Positions 7,374 to 14,559 of a DNA stretch of 36,277 nucleotides are shown here, in pieces. Location: the IMG/VR virus record IMGVR_UViG_3300021407_000029, positions 1 to 36,277 of that record. The stretch is one strand, 5' to 3'. The notes below the pieces were generated by a model. That model was not told the origin of the DNA. It was given only the letters and a program-made list of their open reading frames with translations, and searched no databases. Within the stretch, counting starts at the first letter, position 1; every line of letters starts with the position of its first letter. The position numbers and the translations under genes were made by a program. Source of the stretch: a virus.

Positions 7374-7430
7374 ACATGTTCCTTGTTTGAATTTCGGATT
7401 CACCATTAAAATAGCATAAATATGTATAAC

Positions 7431-7465
7431 AAAAAACCCACGGGATTCACAGTATCGCGTGGGTT
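7431..7465 (-). terminator. Rho-independent terminator upstream of groES
   Basis: On the minus strand AACCCACG pairs with CGTGGGTT across a 15-base loop, followed directly by TTTT and G. It lies after the stop of the 66-residue gene (7497) and before groES, ending transcripts from the portal/basic-protein block. Confidence 0.8.
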
Positions 7466-7496
7466 CAAAAGAGGAGAAAAACTTACAAGCAGTATA

Positions 7497-7697
7497 CTAT
7501 TTTTTATTTTTCTTGGCTTTAGACTTCTTGCTTTCGCCTGATTCGCTTAAAGAAATCGCAATTGCTTGAGATCTATCCGTAACAACGGGTCCCTTTTTAG
7601 AACCGCTATGAAGCTTGCCTTCAGAGAATTTAGTCATCTCTTCTTTCATGCGTTTCTTTTTATCCTTTTTAGGAGCTGATTTAGTTAGAATTGGCAT
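7497..7697 (-). CDS. Basic small protein, DUF6496-like
   Basis: This 66-residue, strongly Lys-rich protein has flanking poly-Lys segments around a central block, MTKFSEGKLHSGSKKGP then VTDRSQAIAISLSESG. The block matches what I know as DUF6496, common in phage genomes and small bacterial proteins. Lys-rich tails suggest nucleic-acid binding, or packaging with DNA in the head. It shares its TAA/ATG junction with the upstream 62-residue gene and is last in the block before the terminator at 7431-7465. Its molecular function is unknown. Confidence 0.75.
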   Translation of the reverse strand: MPILTKSAPKKDKKKRMKEEMTKFSEGKLHSGSKKGPVVTDRSQAIAISLSESGESKKSKAKKNKK

Positions 7698-7885
7698 TAT
7701 TTGCCTTTCTTTTTTCTAAGTTTACCCAAAGTCTCTGCTAAACGAGCTCGCTGACCTTCTTTCCCAGGCTTCTTCTCAGCTTTTTCTAGTTCTTTTTTAG
7801 GTATTTTCTTACCCTTAGGAACCTTGAGTTCTTTTCTAAGAGCACCGGGCTTTTTAATCGCGTCTTGTATCCATTTTTCTGCCAT
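7697..7885 (-). CDS. Basic small protein with WIQ..IK.PGALRKEL motif
   Basis: This 62-residue protein has an N-terminal WIQDAIKKPGALRKELKVPKG (residues 5-25) and a Lys/Arg-rich helical tail ending RKKKGK. Short proteins with this opening often sit beside DUF6496-type genes in metagenomic phages, and I recognise the motif from that context without a named function. Its extreme positive charge suggests DNA contact or a condensing role in the capsid. It overlaps the following gene by one base and is translationally coupled to it. Confidence 0.7.
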   Translation of the reverse strand: MAEKWIQDAIKKPGALRKELKVPKGKKIPKKELEKAEKKPGKEGQRARLAETLGKLRKKKGK

Positions 7886-7895
7886 GATATTCCTA

Positions 7896-8012
7896 TTACT
7901 TACAAGGACAATCTTTTTTCATAGGCATTTTGCCTTTTTTATCTTTCTTGTATTTCTTCATAGGAGATTTAGGCATTTTAGCTTTATCTTCTTTTTTCAT
8001 TGGCATTTTCAT
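7896..8012 (-). CDS. 38-residue Lys/Met/Pro repeat micro-protein
   Basis: This short frame starts at ATG 8012 and stops at 7896. It encodes three copies of an MPMKK/SPMKK-type repeat in a Lys-rich chain and ends with CPCK. It overlaps neither neighbour: the upstream stop is at 8016-8018 and the next start is at 7885. It thus fits an unbroken row of small basic genes. Codon phase and repeat content support translation, but a protein this small is hard to prove. Confidence 0.6.
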   Translation of the reverse strand: MKMPMKKEDKAKMPKSPMKKYKKDKKGKMPMKKDCPCK

Positions 8013-8015
8013 AAT

Positions 8016-8243
8016 TTACTTCCAATCACTATTTAATTTTTTACCAGTATTTTGATTATACATTGCAAGACGCTCAGGGTATCTCCATGCATTAAATTCC
8101 CTATTTATAACTTTTGTCGAACAATTTGCCATAGCATTATGATCTTCTTGGATCATACGAGCATCTATAAGCTCTTGCTTTCTGCGTGGATCTACATTAT
8201 CAATAGGGTCGATGTAGTTACCTGCATATACTTTGAATTCCAT
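8016..8243 (-). CDS. 75-residue protein sharing an EDH.A.AN motif with its neighbour
   Basis: This 75-residue protein has a central IDARMIQEDHNAMANC segment (residues ~26-41) and a basic, aromatic C terminus (NAWRYPERLAMYNQ). The 132-residue protein two genes upstream (8443-8841) has a matching LEDGGMIHEDHSAIANL segment, so the two appear to be distant paralogues. The ATG at 8243 has AAGGAG upstream, immediately after a hairpin at 8261-8283. It lies between portal and chaperonins with other small basic proteins. I know no function; a minor virion protein is a reasonable guess. Confidence 0.7.
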   Translation of the reverse strand: MEFKVYAGNYIDPIDNVDPRRKQELIDARMIQEDHNAMANCSTKVINREFNAWRYPERLAMYNQNTGKKLNSDWK

Positions 8244-8260
8244 TGTATTCTCCTTAAAAG

Positions 8261-8283
8261 AGAGGAGCGTTTTAAGCTCCTCT
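8261..8283 (-). terminator. GC-rich hairpin between two small genes
   Basis: AGAGGAGC and GCTCCTCT form a perfect 8-bp stem with a 7-base loop. On the minus strand it is followed by CTTTT and then the AAGGAG of the next gene. The U-tract is short, so it may be a weak terminator, an attenuator, or an RNA stability element. Confidence 0.5.
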
Positions 8284-8287
8284 TTCC

Positions 8288-8440
8288 TTAACGAACCAGA
8301 CGGGTGTCTTCGTACGCTAAACGTTTTTCGATCTCAAATTCTTTTCGGGATTCCTGATCTTGCATATTCTGAGGTTTCCCTAGAATTTTGAATGCAACTT
8401 TAGTTCCCTTGTTCTTTGGATCTCTTACCATTGCTGGCAT
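8288..8440 (-). CDS. 50-residue basic protein of unknown function
   Basis: This frame begins with ATG at 8440, three bases past the TAG of the 132-residue gene, and stops at 8288. The product starts MPAMVRDPKNKGTKVAF and carries a helical, charged C-terminal half (RKEFEIEKRLAYEDTRLVR). It is collinear and tightly spaced with its neighbours, and a strong hairpin follows its stop. No family is recognised. Like the others in this run it may be a minor head component. Confidence 0.6.
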   Translation of the reverse strand: MPAMVRDPKNKGTKVAFKILGKPQNMQDQESRKEFEIEKRLAYEDTRLVR

Positions 8441-8442
8441 GA

Positions 8443-8841
8443 CTACACTTTCTTTGGGAAGAAGTGACGACGACGTTGTGAATCATCAAAATCCATTTGA
8501 CGATCTACGCCTTCGATTCTGTCATCCAAATCTTCTGGCATGTAAGGACCAGTTTTAGGATAAGCTTTCATCATTACATTTTGTGGAAGGTTAGCAATTG
8601 CTGAGTGATCTTCGTGGATCATGCCGCCATCTTCTAATTCCATACGACGACGTGCGCCTCCGCCAGCATAGAATTCTTCACCAAGCGGTTTGCGTGGATC
8701 CATTCTCATGCCGTCTTTGTCGTTTCTGCGTTCGTCATTAAATTGATCTCTTGCATGTGAAACGCGTGAACCTTCGTATTTACCTTCTCCATATGCCTCA
8801 TCTTTACGATCGCGTACTGATTGGTGGTATCTTTTTGCCAT
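8443..8841 (-). CDS. Arg/Asp-rich 132-residue protein, paralogue of the 75-residue protein
   Basis: This highly charged protein has an N-terminal half rich in Arg, Asp and Lys (SVRDRKDEAYGEGKY, then DERRNDKDGMRMDPRKPLGEEF). It then carries the LEDGGMIHEDHSAIANL motif shared with the 8016-8243 gene, and a C terminus with RQMDFDDSQRRRHFF. No membrane segment or enzyme motif is visible. A likely ribosome site (AGAAAGG) lies before ATG 8841. It follows the 73-residue gene after a 105-bp gap. A role in the virion is plausible from its position between portal and scaffold. Confidence 0.7.
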   Translation of the reverse strand: MAKRYHQSVRDRKDEAYGEGKYEGSRVSHARDQFNDERRNDKDGMRMDPRKPLGEEFYAGGGARRRMELEDGGMIHEDHSAIANLPQNVMMKAYPKTGPYMPEDLDDRIEGVDRQMDFDDSQRRRHFFPKKV

Positions 8842-8872
8842 AATAGGCCTTTCTTAGTAACTGCATGCCAAC

Positions 8873-8891
8873 TGTCGACAAATTGTCGACA
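8873..8891. repeat. Twin TGTCGACA palindromes, 3 bp apart
   Basis: The 8-base palindrome TGTCGACA occurs at 8873-8880 and 8884-8891, separated by AAT. It lies in the 105-bp gap upstream of the 132-residue gene. The spacing (11 bp centre to centre, one helical turn) would place both sites on the same DNA face and could form a protein-binding site. No partner is identified. Confidence 0.4.
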
Positions 8892-8946
8892 ACTGATGCA
8901 AGGGTTATGCCTCTAACTATGCCCACTATGGACACGATAGAATTTT

Positions 8947-9168
8947 TTAACTGTTCGCAGCGGTTCCTGGGAACGCACTTGGTGCCAAAACAGATGCAAT
9001 TACCTTTGATGCGGGTTGTGCTGCAACTGCTGGCTTTACTACCGATTCAATTTCACTTACCAGAGATTCTCCAATTCCCACTAGATTTTCAGTGAGTTGT
9101 ACAAACTCTGAAATATTAGATGCATTAATGTTAGATGCAATAGCACCAAGTAATGAAATAAATGACAT
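8947..9168 (-). CDS. Small Ala/Ser/Val-rich helical protein downstream of portal
   Basis: This 73-residue protein starts three bases past the portal stop, with a likely ribosome site overlapping the portal end. Residues 1-45 form an amphipathic helical stretch (MSFISLLGAIASNINASNIS and then TENLVGIGESLVSEIESV). The C terminus is Ala/Pro-rich. It is not clearly transmembrane. I do not recognise it; a small virion or portal-associated protein is possible. Confidence 0.6.
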   Translation of the reverse strand: MSFISLLGAIASNINASNISEFVQLTENLVGIGESLVSEIESVVKPAVAAQPASKVIASVLAPSAFPGTAANS

Positions 9169-9171
9169 AAG

Positions 9172-11283
9172 TTATCCTAGGGTTTGAGGTTGTTTAGACA
9201 CTTGTATTGGAGCGCCAGCAGCACTACTTTGCACGGAAGAAGCTGCTGGCTGAGTAGAGTTCTGTAATGGTTCAGGTGATTGAATGCTCGATTGTTCTGC
9301 AATCTTGAGTGCGTTGGCCATAGCAATAAGTTTCTCGATATGGCTCAGATCCATCATTTCTAATTCTTTTAAGATCTTAACTTTTTCAAGTAATGCTTGT
9401 TCATCGTTCTTATTAGCTTCAGATAGTTTCTGAATAGCAAGAGCACGGTCTGAAACTGAACGCGCATCACGTTCACCACCAAGACTTATATCAGCAACTG
9501 AACGCGCGTGAGCCAGTTCTGCTTGAGCTTGTTGTAATTGCATTTGAGATTGCATTTGTTGTTGCTGCACTTGAGCCTCAGCCTGCTCTGCTTTCTGAAT
9601 AGATTCGATAAGTTGTTTCTTGTTCTGTAAAGTACACGCTTCAAGCAATTGGTCATTAGGTACAGGAACACCAACTTCTTTAAGTTGTAGAAGCTGAGCA
9701 AATTGCATCTGTTTCTGTGTAGTAGTATTGAATCCTTCTTCAACAGCAGCGCCATATTTACCGAAAGCTTTATTATAAAACTGCGCAGTTGGTTCAGCAC
9801 CCTCGAGAATCTTCTTAATCTTACCAGGCATATAGTTTGCTTGGATAATATCGATCATAATTCCACCTAATAGCTTCTGCGCATAGTCTAGGTTGTCGAA
9901 TAATATCTGCAGAGTGGTAAGACCAGCACCTTGACGTAACATGCTGAGTATGCCAGCCTTATCATCCACAGCAGCACCCAGAAGTTCTTCATTAACGCCA
10001 CTAATTTTTTGAATTTCATCAGCTAAGATTTTTGAAAGTTCAATCATCGATGGTGGAATTTGCGGAGCGATGATCTGCTCAACATCAGTCATGAGCGCTT
10101 CTTCTTTAAGTGCTAAACCGCGCCCTTGCCCTGTTAAGAAAATATCTTTCGGGTTAACGAGGGCGTTTTCCTTGTACTTAAATCCTGAGTTTATTTGAGA
10201 CTCGAGGATATCGAGCTCGATAGCTTTTCTTCTATTATATAAATATTGTGCATCTCTCAATCCACGAACAACACCTGCTACTCTGTAAGGCATATAAGGC
10301 ATTTGTGGATTATAGTAACTGAAAACTGGTACGAATGGATATTTATCTATACCGAGCGGATTTGGTCCATGGTAGAATACTCTATTCTCAACTACAATAG
10401 CGAGTCTTACAGTAGGTATTTCTTGTTTAACTACAGTTACACTTGGGTATGTTTGTAAGTAAAGTTTAAGAGCATCCTCGTCTTTTCCTGTCCACTCCAT
10501 AGACTCGCCAGTTTCAGAATCAACGAGCATCCGCTGCTCTCTGAAGTCTTGGTACCAGAATTCGTCATAAGTAAGTAAGTTATTTACAGACCAAGAATAT
10601 GACTCGGGCATGAATTGGAATTTACCATCACGCCCAGAACCAGAGTCATGTGTCATAAGGCCAAGGATCTCGTCAGCATATTGTGGCAGGATAGAGATGA
10701 TTTGTCGTTTGTTCATGAACTGGCGACGCAAGATCCCACGGCAATCTGATAGATCCGTTTTGCGGAAGTACGGATCAATAAGAAAACTGTTATAAGAACA
10801 GTTATCAACTTTTATATTACCTGAAACAGGATCGGACCGAAGATCATTCCATACGTAGAGCAAGTTCATCCCAGTAACTAACGACCCATGAAATGAATCA
10901 GATATAGTTTCTAGTACGCCTTGCGTTCTGTCGATATGCATGATGACCTTGGTAAATTGATCCGCGGTCTCTGCATCGCCATTTTCTATCGGGGTGACAA
11001 TGGTCGACTTACGGTTACGTCTTTGGTAACCAGAAATCATGTTAATAACAGGCTTTATTCTATTGAAGTTAAATTGGCGTCTTCTGTTAGCGGGTAGGTT
11101 CCCATAAAGATCATTAAAGAAGCTCTGATCGCCTGCCTCATAACGAGTATCAGTGTCAGCTTCCTGCCAAAAGGCTTGGTTAATTGTTACAGATTCAGCA
11201 TAAAAGGTTTGTATACGGGCAAGAATACCGCGATCATCGGGAGATGAGCCTAAATATTCAGGTCCAAGCTGTGGGAAAATAAT
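9172..11283 (-). CDS. Portal protein (P22-type), probable AUU start
   Basis: The dodecameric portal forms the DNA entry vertex. An ATG at 11040 opens a 622-residue frame, but the same frame runs back to a TAG at 11296-11298. The upstream part is clearly portal-like: EYLGSSPDDRGILARIQ, FWQEADTDTRYEAGDQ, NLPANRRRQFNFNRI, leading into MISGYQRRNRKSTIVTP. That region has no ATG, GTG or TTG. AAAGG lies seven bases before an ATT at 11283, which I take as the likely start, giving ~703 residues, close to P22 portal size. The core includes SFLIDPYFRKTDLSDCRG, NPLGIDKYPFVPVF and KAGILSMLRQGAGLTTLQ. The C-terminal ~150 residues are a Gln-rich coiled coil. An unmarked splice or sequence error is the alternative. 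Confidence 0.88.
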   Translation of the reverse strand: MIFPQLGPEYLGSSPDDRGILARIQTFYAESVTINQAFWQEADTDTRYEAGDQSFFNDLYGNLPANRRRQFNFNRIKPVINMISGYQRRNRKSTIVTPIENGDAETADQFTKVIMHIDRTQGVLETISDSFHGSLVTGMNLLYVWNDLRSDPVSGNIKVDNCSYNSFLIDPYFRKTDLSDCRGILRRQFMNKRQIISILPQYADEILGLMTHDSGSGRDGKFQFMPESYSWSVNNLLTYDEFWYQDFREQRMLVDSETGESMEWTGKDEDALKLYLQTYPSVTVVKQEIPTVRLAIVVENRVFYHGPNPLGIDKYPFVPVFSYYNPQMPYMPYRVAGVVRGLRDAQYLYNRRKAIELDILESQINSGFKYKENALVNPKDIFLTGQGRGLALKEEALMTDVEQIIAPQIPPSMIELSKILADEIQKISGVNEELLGAAVDDKAGILSMLRQGAGLTTLQILFDNLDYAQKLLGGIMIDIIQANYMPGKIKKILEGAEPTAQFYNKAFGKYGAAVEEGFNTTTQKQMQFAQLLQLKEVGVPVPNDQLLEACTLQNKKQLIESIQKAEQAEAQVQQQQMQSQMQLQQAQAELAHARSVADISLGGERDARSVSDRALAIQKLSEANKNDEQALLEKVKILKELEMMDLSHIEKLIAMANALKIAEQSSIQSPEPLQNSTQPAASSVQSSAAGAPIQVSKQPQTLG

Positions 11284-11601
11284 GATAAACCCTTTCTACT
11301 ACGAGTAAATTCCTAATTTTTTTAGAATAGATGATGGAAAATAGGGTATAGGGGGACAAAACCACCATCTATTCATTTGGCATAGTGTAGAATTATGGGG
11401 ATACGGAATCAAGTATTTTATATATAATAATATTTAGGGTCTTTATAAAGAAGCTGTTCGCTGATCTCGAATAGCACCCATAGTTGGTAGCAGAAAATTA
11501 GTTATGCAGCCCCCGTTAAGGATGGGTCGTGGTGTTATATATGGAAAGCACCTCAATGGGCGATTGGCCGCTCTCAGCTATGGGTAGAATATATTTCATT
11601 A
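11284..11601 (-). ncRNA. Non-coding, probably structured leader upstream of portal
   Basis: About 318 bases contain no convincing gene. The longest start-to-stop frame is a 27-residue one beginning at the TAATAATG just past the previous stop. On the minus strand ACCCATAGCTG (near 11584) pairs 10 of 11 bases with CAACTATGGGT (near 11477), enclosing ~90 bases with smaller stems such as GGTG/CACC. Further down are CTTTATAAAG and an AT-rich stretch. It could be a cis-acting RNA controlling portal translation, a packaging-related RNA, or intron remnants. I could not match a known RNA family, and no tRNA fold is evident. Confidence 0.4.
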
Positions 11602-11760
11602 TTATTTAGCTTGGGGAAACTTCCATTCATCAATAAGTCTTAAGAGTTCAGTATTACCAACATAAAATATATCGCGTGGCTCTACTCTATTGACCAGATA
11701 TTGTCCTAGTCGTTGATAATCATGGTCAGTATCTATATTCAATTTTTCAGGGAATTCCAT
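11602..11760 (-). CDS. 52-residue acidic protein of unknown function
   Basis: ATG at 11760 overlaps the TGA of the preceding gene (TGATG), a classic coupling arrangement, and the frame stops at 11602. The product (starting MEFPEKLNIDTDHDYQRLGQ, ending RLIDEWKFPQAK) looks like a small soluble helical protein. It is the last gene before the 318-bp leader of the portal gene. No family is recognised. Confidence 0.6.
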   Translation of the reverse strand: MEFPEKLNIDTDHDYQRLGQYLVNRVEPRDIFYVGNTELLRLIDEWKFPQAK

Positions 11761-12191
11761 CAACAGTCTTTCTCTTTTAATTTTATCTTTGGCGCAATAA
11801 CAAATGAATCACTCATAAAGTCTTTGTCTGCGACTTTCTTACGCTTCTTACTTAACTTACGGCAACAAGTAGCCCACTCGACCGATTCCGAATCACAGGT
11901 ACTTTTATGTTTCACAATTTCATCTGGTTCGAATTCCCAACAAGGATTGCTGAAGCATAAAAAGCTATCGATACAGTTAGGGTTATGTGCTTTAGACGCG
12001 CGTGCTTGCATTGCTTCATGCTGTTCAGTGAATATGCGTTTTACATATTCACGCGCTTTCTGTACTGCTTCATCTTCTTGGGTAGTATCTTCTAACTTTT
12101 GTGGCGCAATATGATCTGCGCGTTGCGGAGTAAACGACGCCTTAATTTTAATATTCTTAAGGTTTGTTCTTAAAAATTCAAAGACTTTCAT
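11760..12191 (-). CDS. Hypothetical protein, Cys- and Lys-rich
   Basis: This 143-residue protein has a basic N terminus, a helical middle (EDEAVQKAREYVKRIFTEQHEAMQARASKAHN), then five or six Cys in a stretch from CIDSFLCFSNPCWEF to ATCCRKLSKKRKK. The Cys spacing could bind metal, but no canonical zinc finger is clear. It overlaps the upstream gene by four bases (ATGA) and the downstream 52-residue gene by one base. It is part of a run of small accessory genes between TerL and portal. I do not recognise it. Confidence 0.65.
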   Translation of the reverse strand: MKVFEFLRTNLKNIKIKASFTPQRADHIAPQKLEDTTQEDEAVQKAREYVKRIFTEQHEAMQARASKAHNPNCIDSFLCFSNPCWEFEPDEIVKHKSTCDSESVEWATCCRKLSKKRKKVADKDFMSDSFVIAPKIKLKEKDC

Positions 12192-12508
12192 CGTTGAGTC
12201 TCTCTCGTCTCTATATTCATACCTAAGGGTATCTTCTTATAATTTTTTTTAGTATGTACAATAATTTTACCAGGAGGATATGGTTCGCAATTAGTAGATA
12301 CTAATTCTTCCAGTTCCTGAGCATTTTTTGATGCAAGAAATTTATCCATATCACTTTCTGCTTGTTTTCTTAATTTATCGTCGAATTCACGGTTCTTACG
12401 ATCGATAATGGCAGCGCGACGATCTCTCTCGGAAAACAATATAGGATTTGGAACGTAATAGATAAGAAATCTCAGGATCTTAAATAAGTAAAATTTAAAT
12501 AAATTCAT
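12188..12508 (-). CDS. Hypothetical protein with N-terminal hydrophobic helix
   Basis: This 106-residue protein opens with an aromatic, hydrophobic segment (residues 1-20, FKFYLFKILRFLIYYV) that could be a membrane anchor. A highly charged helical domain (RDRRAAIIDRKNREFDDKLRKQAES) and a C-terminal basic tail follow. It overlaps the genes on both sides by four bases. Topology (N-in, with the charged domain in the cytoplasm or periplasm) cannot be assigned securely. No family is recognised. Confidence 0.6.
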   Translation of the reverse strand: MNLFKFYLFKILRFLIYYVPNPILFSERDRRAAIIDRKNREFDDKLRKQAESDMDKFLASKNAQELEELVSTNCEPYPPGKIIVHTKKNYKKIPLGMNIETRETQR

Positions 12509-12732
12509 TCTGGGTACTCCGGTATTTCACACCAATATTTTATAATATTCATTGATGATAAATAGTAATCTTTATCTAAGCCTTTTTGACCAAACGGAAA
12601 ATCTCCCAAATAGACCTCGGTCCATCCTTTTTCATTTTCCCAAGTTCCTATGCCAAAAAATCCATACCCAGCCACGAGATATGAATTATAGTTTTTATCA
12701 GGCTTTATCGCTTCAAATGATAACCAATTCAT
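12505..12732 (-). CDS. DUF551-like small protein
   Basis: This 75-residue protein starts MNWLSFEAIKPDKNYNSYLV and ends with a YWCEIPEYPE segment. Opening Trp, central tandem aromatics with Gly, and closing W-x-x-(I/M)-P-x-x-P match the pattern of DUF551-type proteins common in phages. A second, clearer member lies at 15208-15495. It overlaps both neighbours by four bases. Its function in phage biology is unknown. Confidence 0.6.
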   Translation of the reverse strand: MNWLSFEAIKPDKNYNSYLVAGYGFFGIGTWENEKGWTEVYLGDFPFGQKGLDKDYYLSSMNIIKYWCEIPEYPE

Positions 12733-12914
12733 TCTAATTCTTTCATAATTAGTTTATCAGTGAACTCTTTAGTTTCTCCGATATTTACTCCAAGATTTGC
12801 TTGCCGCAGCAGATCTTTAAAGTATTCAGTGGGCATAATAGAAATGCTTTTGATTCTATTTTCTTTTATTGCTTGGATCTGTTCTAGAGTTTTGGCGTGC
12901 ATGAAGATTCTCAT
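12729..12914 (-). CDS. Small protein, tandem paralogue of the next gene upstream
   Basis: This 61-residue protein is MRIFMHAKTLEQIQAIKENR at the start and ends LIMKELE. The 92-residue protein immediately upstream begins MRIFISGSTIEQIEDIKNNN and ends LIIKEIE, and both share a KS(I/V)(S/T)IM.TE core. This copy is shorter, lacking ~30 residues between core and tail, as if the pair arose by duplication followed by an internal deletion. Function unknown. Confidence 0.65.
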   Translation of the reverse strand: MRIFMHAKTLEQIQAIKENRIKSISIMPTEYFKDLLRQANLGVNIGETKEFTDKLIMKELE

Positions 12915-12916
12915 AA

Positions 12917-13195
12917 TTATTCAATTTCTTTTATAATCAATTCATGATTCATAAAAACAGTCATTTGGCCAAGATCTTGGCAATATTGTTTAGAATATTC
13001 ATCAAGTTCTCCTGATGACATGGATTTTAAATATTCTAGGTGCGCCTCTTTATCAAAATTTTCGGGAAGTGCAGCATCTCCCTTTGCTAGTAACTTCTCA
13101 TAATCTTCTGTGGCCATGATAGTTACACTTTTGACATTGTTGTTCTTAATGTCTTCAATTTGTTCAATGGTTGAACCACTAATAAATATTCTCAT
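12917..13195 (-). CDS. Small protein, tandem paralogue of the next gene downstream
   Basis: This 92-residue protein begins MRIFISGSTIEQIEDIKNNN, has the VKSVTIMATEDYEKLL core shared with the 61-residue gene below it, then a longer acidic helical region (EAHLEYLKSMSSGELDEYSK). It starts two bases after the TerL stop. The alternating hydrophobic N terminus suggests a beta strand followed by helices. No family is recognised. Confidence 0.65.
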   Translation of the reverse strand: MRIFISGSTIEQIEDIKNNNVKSVTIMATEDYEKLLAKGDAALPENFDKEAHLEYLKSMSSGELDEYSKQYCQDLGQMTVFMNHELIIKEIE

Positions 13196-13197
13196 AA

Positions 13198-14559
13198 TTA
13201 ATACTCCGGTAAATCGGTCCTAAAAAACGGCGCCTGACTTGTTTGGTCGCCATATACAGCTTCTCTATAATTTCTTTCTAATCTCTCTTTAGATAACCCA
13301 TCTTTTGTTTTTGGCAAACTAGCACATAAGTACCTAAAAGCGTCTGCTCCGTGGCTTGTATGATCATGGAGCGGGCGCCCCTTATATACTTTGCGCTTGT
13401 CGTCATACTCTTCGCGATAGTTTTCTAAAGATTTAATAAGTTTCTTACAATTTTGTTCATCTATCCAGACTTTGTTGAAGGTTCTACGGCATAGTTCTAT
13501 ACCATCTTCAATGCCAATCATAACTGGCTCAGTAAATTTAATACCAAGCTCGCGGTACATTTCTCTACGCGATAATCCGCGCGACAATTCACGCACCATA
13601 ATGTCATGTGGGGGAAAATGAGAGCCGTAAACATATTGTTTATTCAAAACTATATTCGCGAAATGATCCATACCCTTGTCACTTTGTTCATGATAATCGA
13701 TAATACGAACAGTCTCTCCAATAACCTGAAAGAAAATAATAACTGTGGCATCTTTAATCCCAAGATCCCAAGCAGTATGCACTTTATGATACGGTTCCCA
13801 AGGTACATGCCCAATCCTCGATTGTAGACGCATCTTGTCTATATATTTGGCGTAATAAGAACCCTCTTGGCCGCGTTCCCATGAGCAATAATATTCTTGC
13901 ATCGCTAAGTCTTCAGATATCTCGCCCGATTCTATCTCTTTGCGCACTTCATGAGCTGATATATGCCCAGTATCTTCAATAGTTAGAAACTGAGTAAACC
14001 AATCTTCTGAGTTCCTTGCTATCTGATAGAGCTCGTACATATGATTTTTTCCCCGAGGGGTTGAAATTAAGGCAACGATGCCGTCATTAGCACGAAGAAT
14101 CGGCATAGCAGCAAGTTTATAAGCATTCTCATCGCATAAGGCATACTCTGAAAAAACTATCATTCTGGGGTTACTACCGATTATAGACGTGTTATAACTA
14201 TCGCTACCCACAAGCCTAATGAGAGAGCCATTAGCAAGATTAATAGACATAGTATCATTACGGATTTTAGTAATAAGTGCTTTAGGTATTTCATCGATGA
14301 AATTTTCTCCTTTGTTGGTTTTACCTTCCCAGATAACTGAACGAGCTTGAGAAAAAGTGGGCAAACAATAAAGATATAATCCAGGTATTCGAATAGCCTC
14401 TCTAATCATTAACGCCCACCATTCATAATCTTTACCTGACCTTCTGGGATTGACTATGAGAAACTTTTTGTACTTTTTATTTTCAAATGCCTGACAAACC
14501 GGTAATTGATATTGGCGAGGCGAAAATTTATTAAGATGTATTACTGATTCAATGTTCAC
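13198..14559 (-). CDS. terL: Terminase large subunit
   Basis: This 453-residue packaging motor and nuclease pumps DNA into the prohead through the portal. The ATPase domain shows a Walker A-like NPRRSGKD (37-44), Walker B RMIVFSEYA with E138, and the LISTPRG coupling motif (164-170). The RNase H-like nuclease domain has AWDLGIKDAT (D265) and HTSHGADAFRY (D406). It is near the usual length. Seven small genes separate it from the TerS candidate upstream, an unusual gap for a terminase pair. Its first 11 bases overlap the end of a homing-endonuclease-like gene, which may be a parasite of the packaging locus. Confidence 0.95.
   Translation of the reverse strand: MNIESVIHLNKFSPRQYQLPVCQAFENKKYKKFLIVNPRRSGKDYEWWALMIREAIRIPGLYLYCLPTFSQARSVIWEGKTNKGENFIDEIPKALITKIRNDTMSINLANGSLIRLVGSDSYNTSIIGSNPRMIVFSEYALCDENAYKLAAMPILRANDGIVALISTPRGKNHMYELYQIARNSEDWFTQFLTIEDTGHISAHEVRKEIESGEISEDLAMQEYYCSWERGQEGSYYAKYIDKMRLQSRIGHVPWEPYHKVHTAWDLGIKDATVIIFFQVIGETVRIIDYHEQSDKGMDHFANIVLNKQYVYGSHFPPHDIMVRELSRGLSRREMYRELGIKFTEPVMIGIEDGIELCRRTFNKVWIDEQNCKKLIKSLENYREEYDDKRKVYKGRPLHDHTSHGADAFRYLCASLPKTKDGLSKERLERNYREAVYGDQTSQAPFFRTDLPEY

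Noticed and set aside
7374-7430. CIRCE heat-shock operator upstream of groES
   Set aside because: No TTAGCACTC-N9-GAGTGCTAA-like inverted repeat; the only stem there is the terminator.
11461-11600. tRNA or tmRNA in the portal leader
   Set aside because: A TTCGA-type loop is present by chance, but no acceptor stem, anticodon arm or CCA end can be folded around it.
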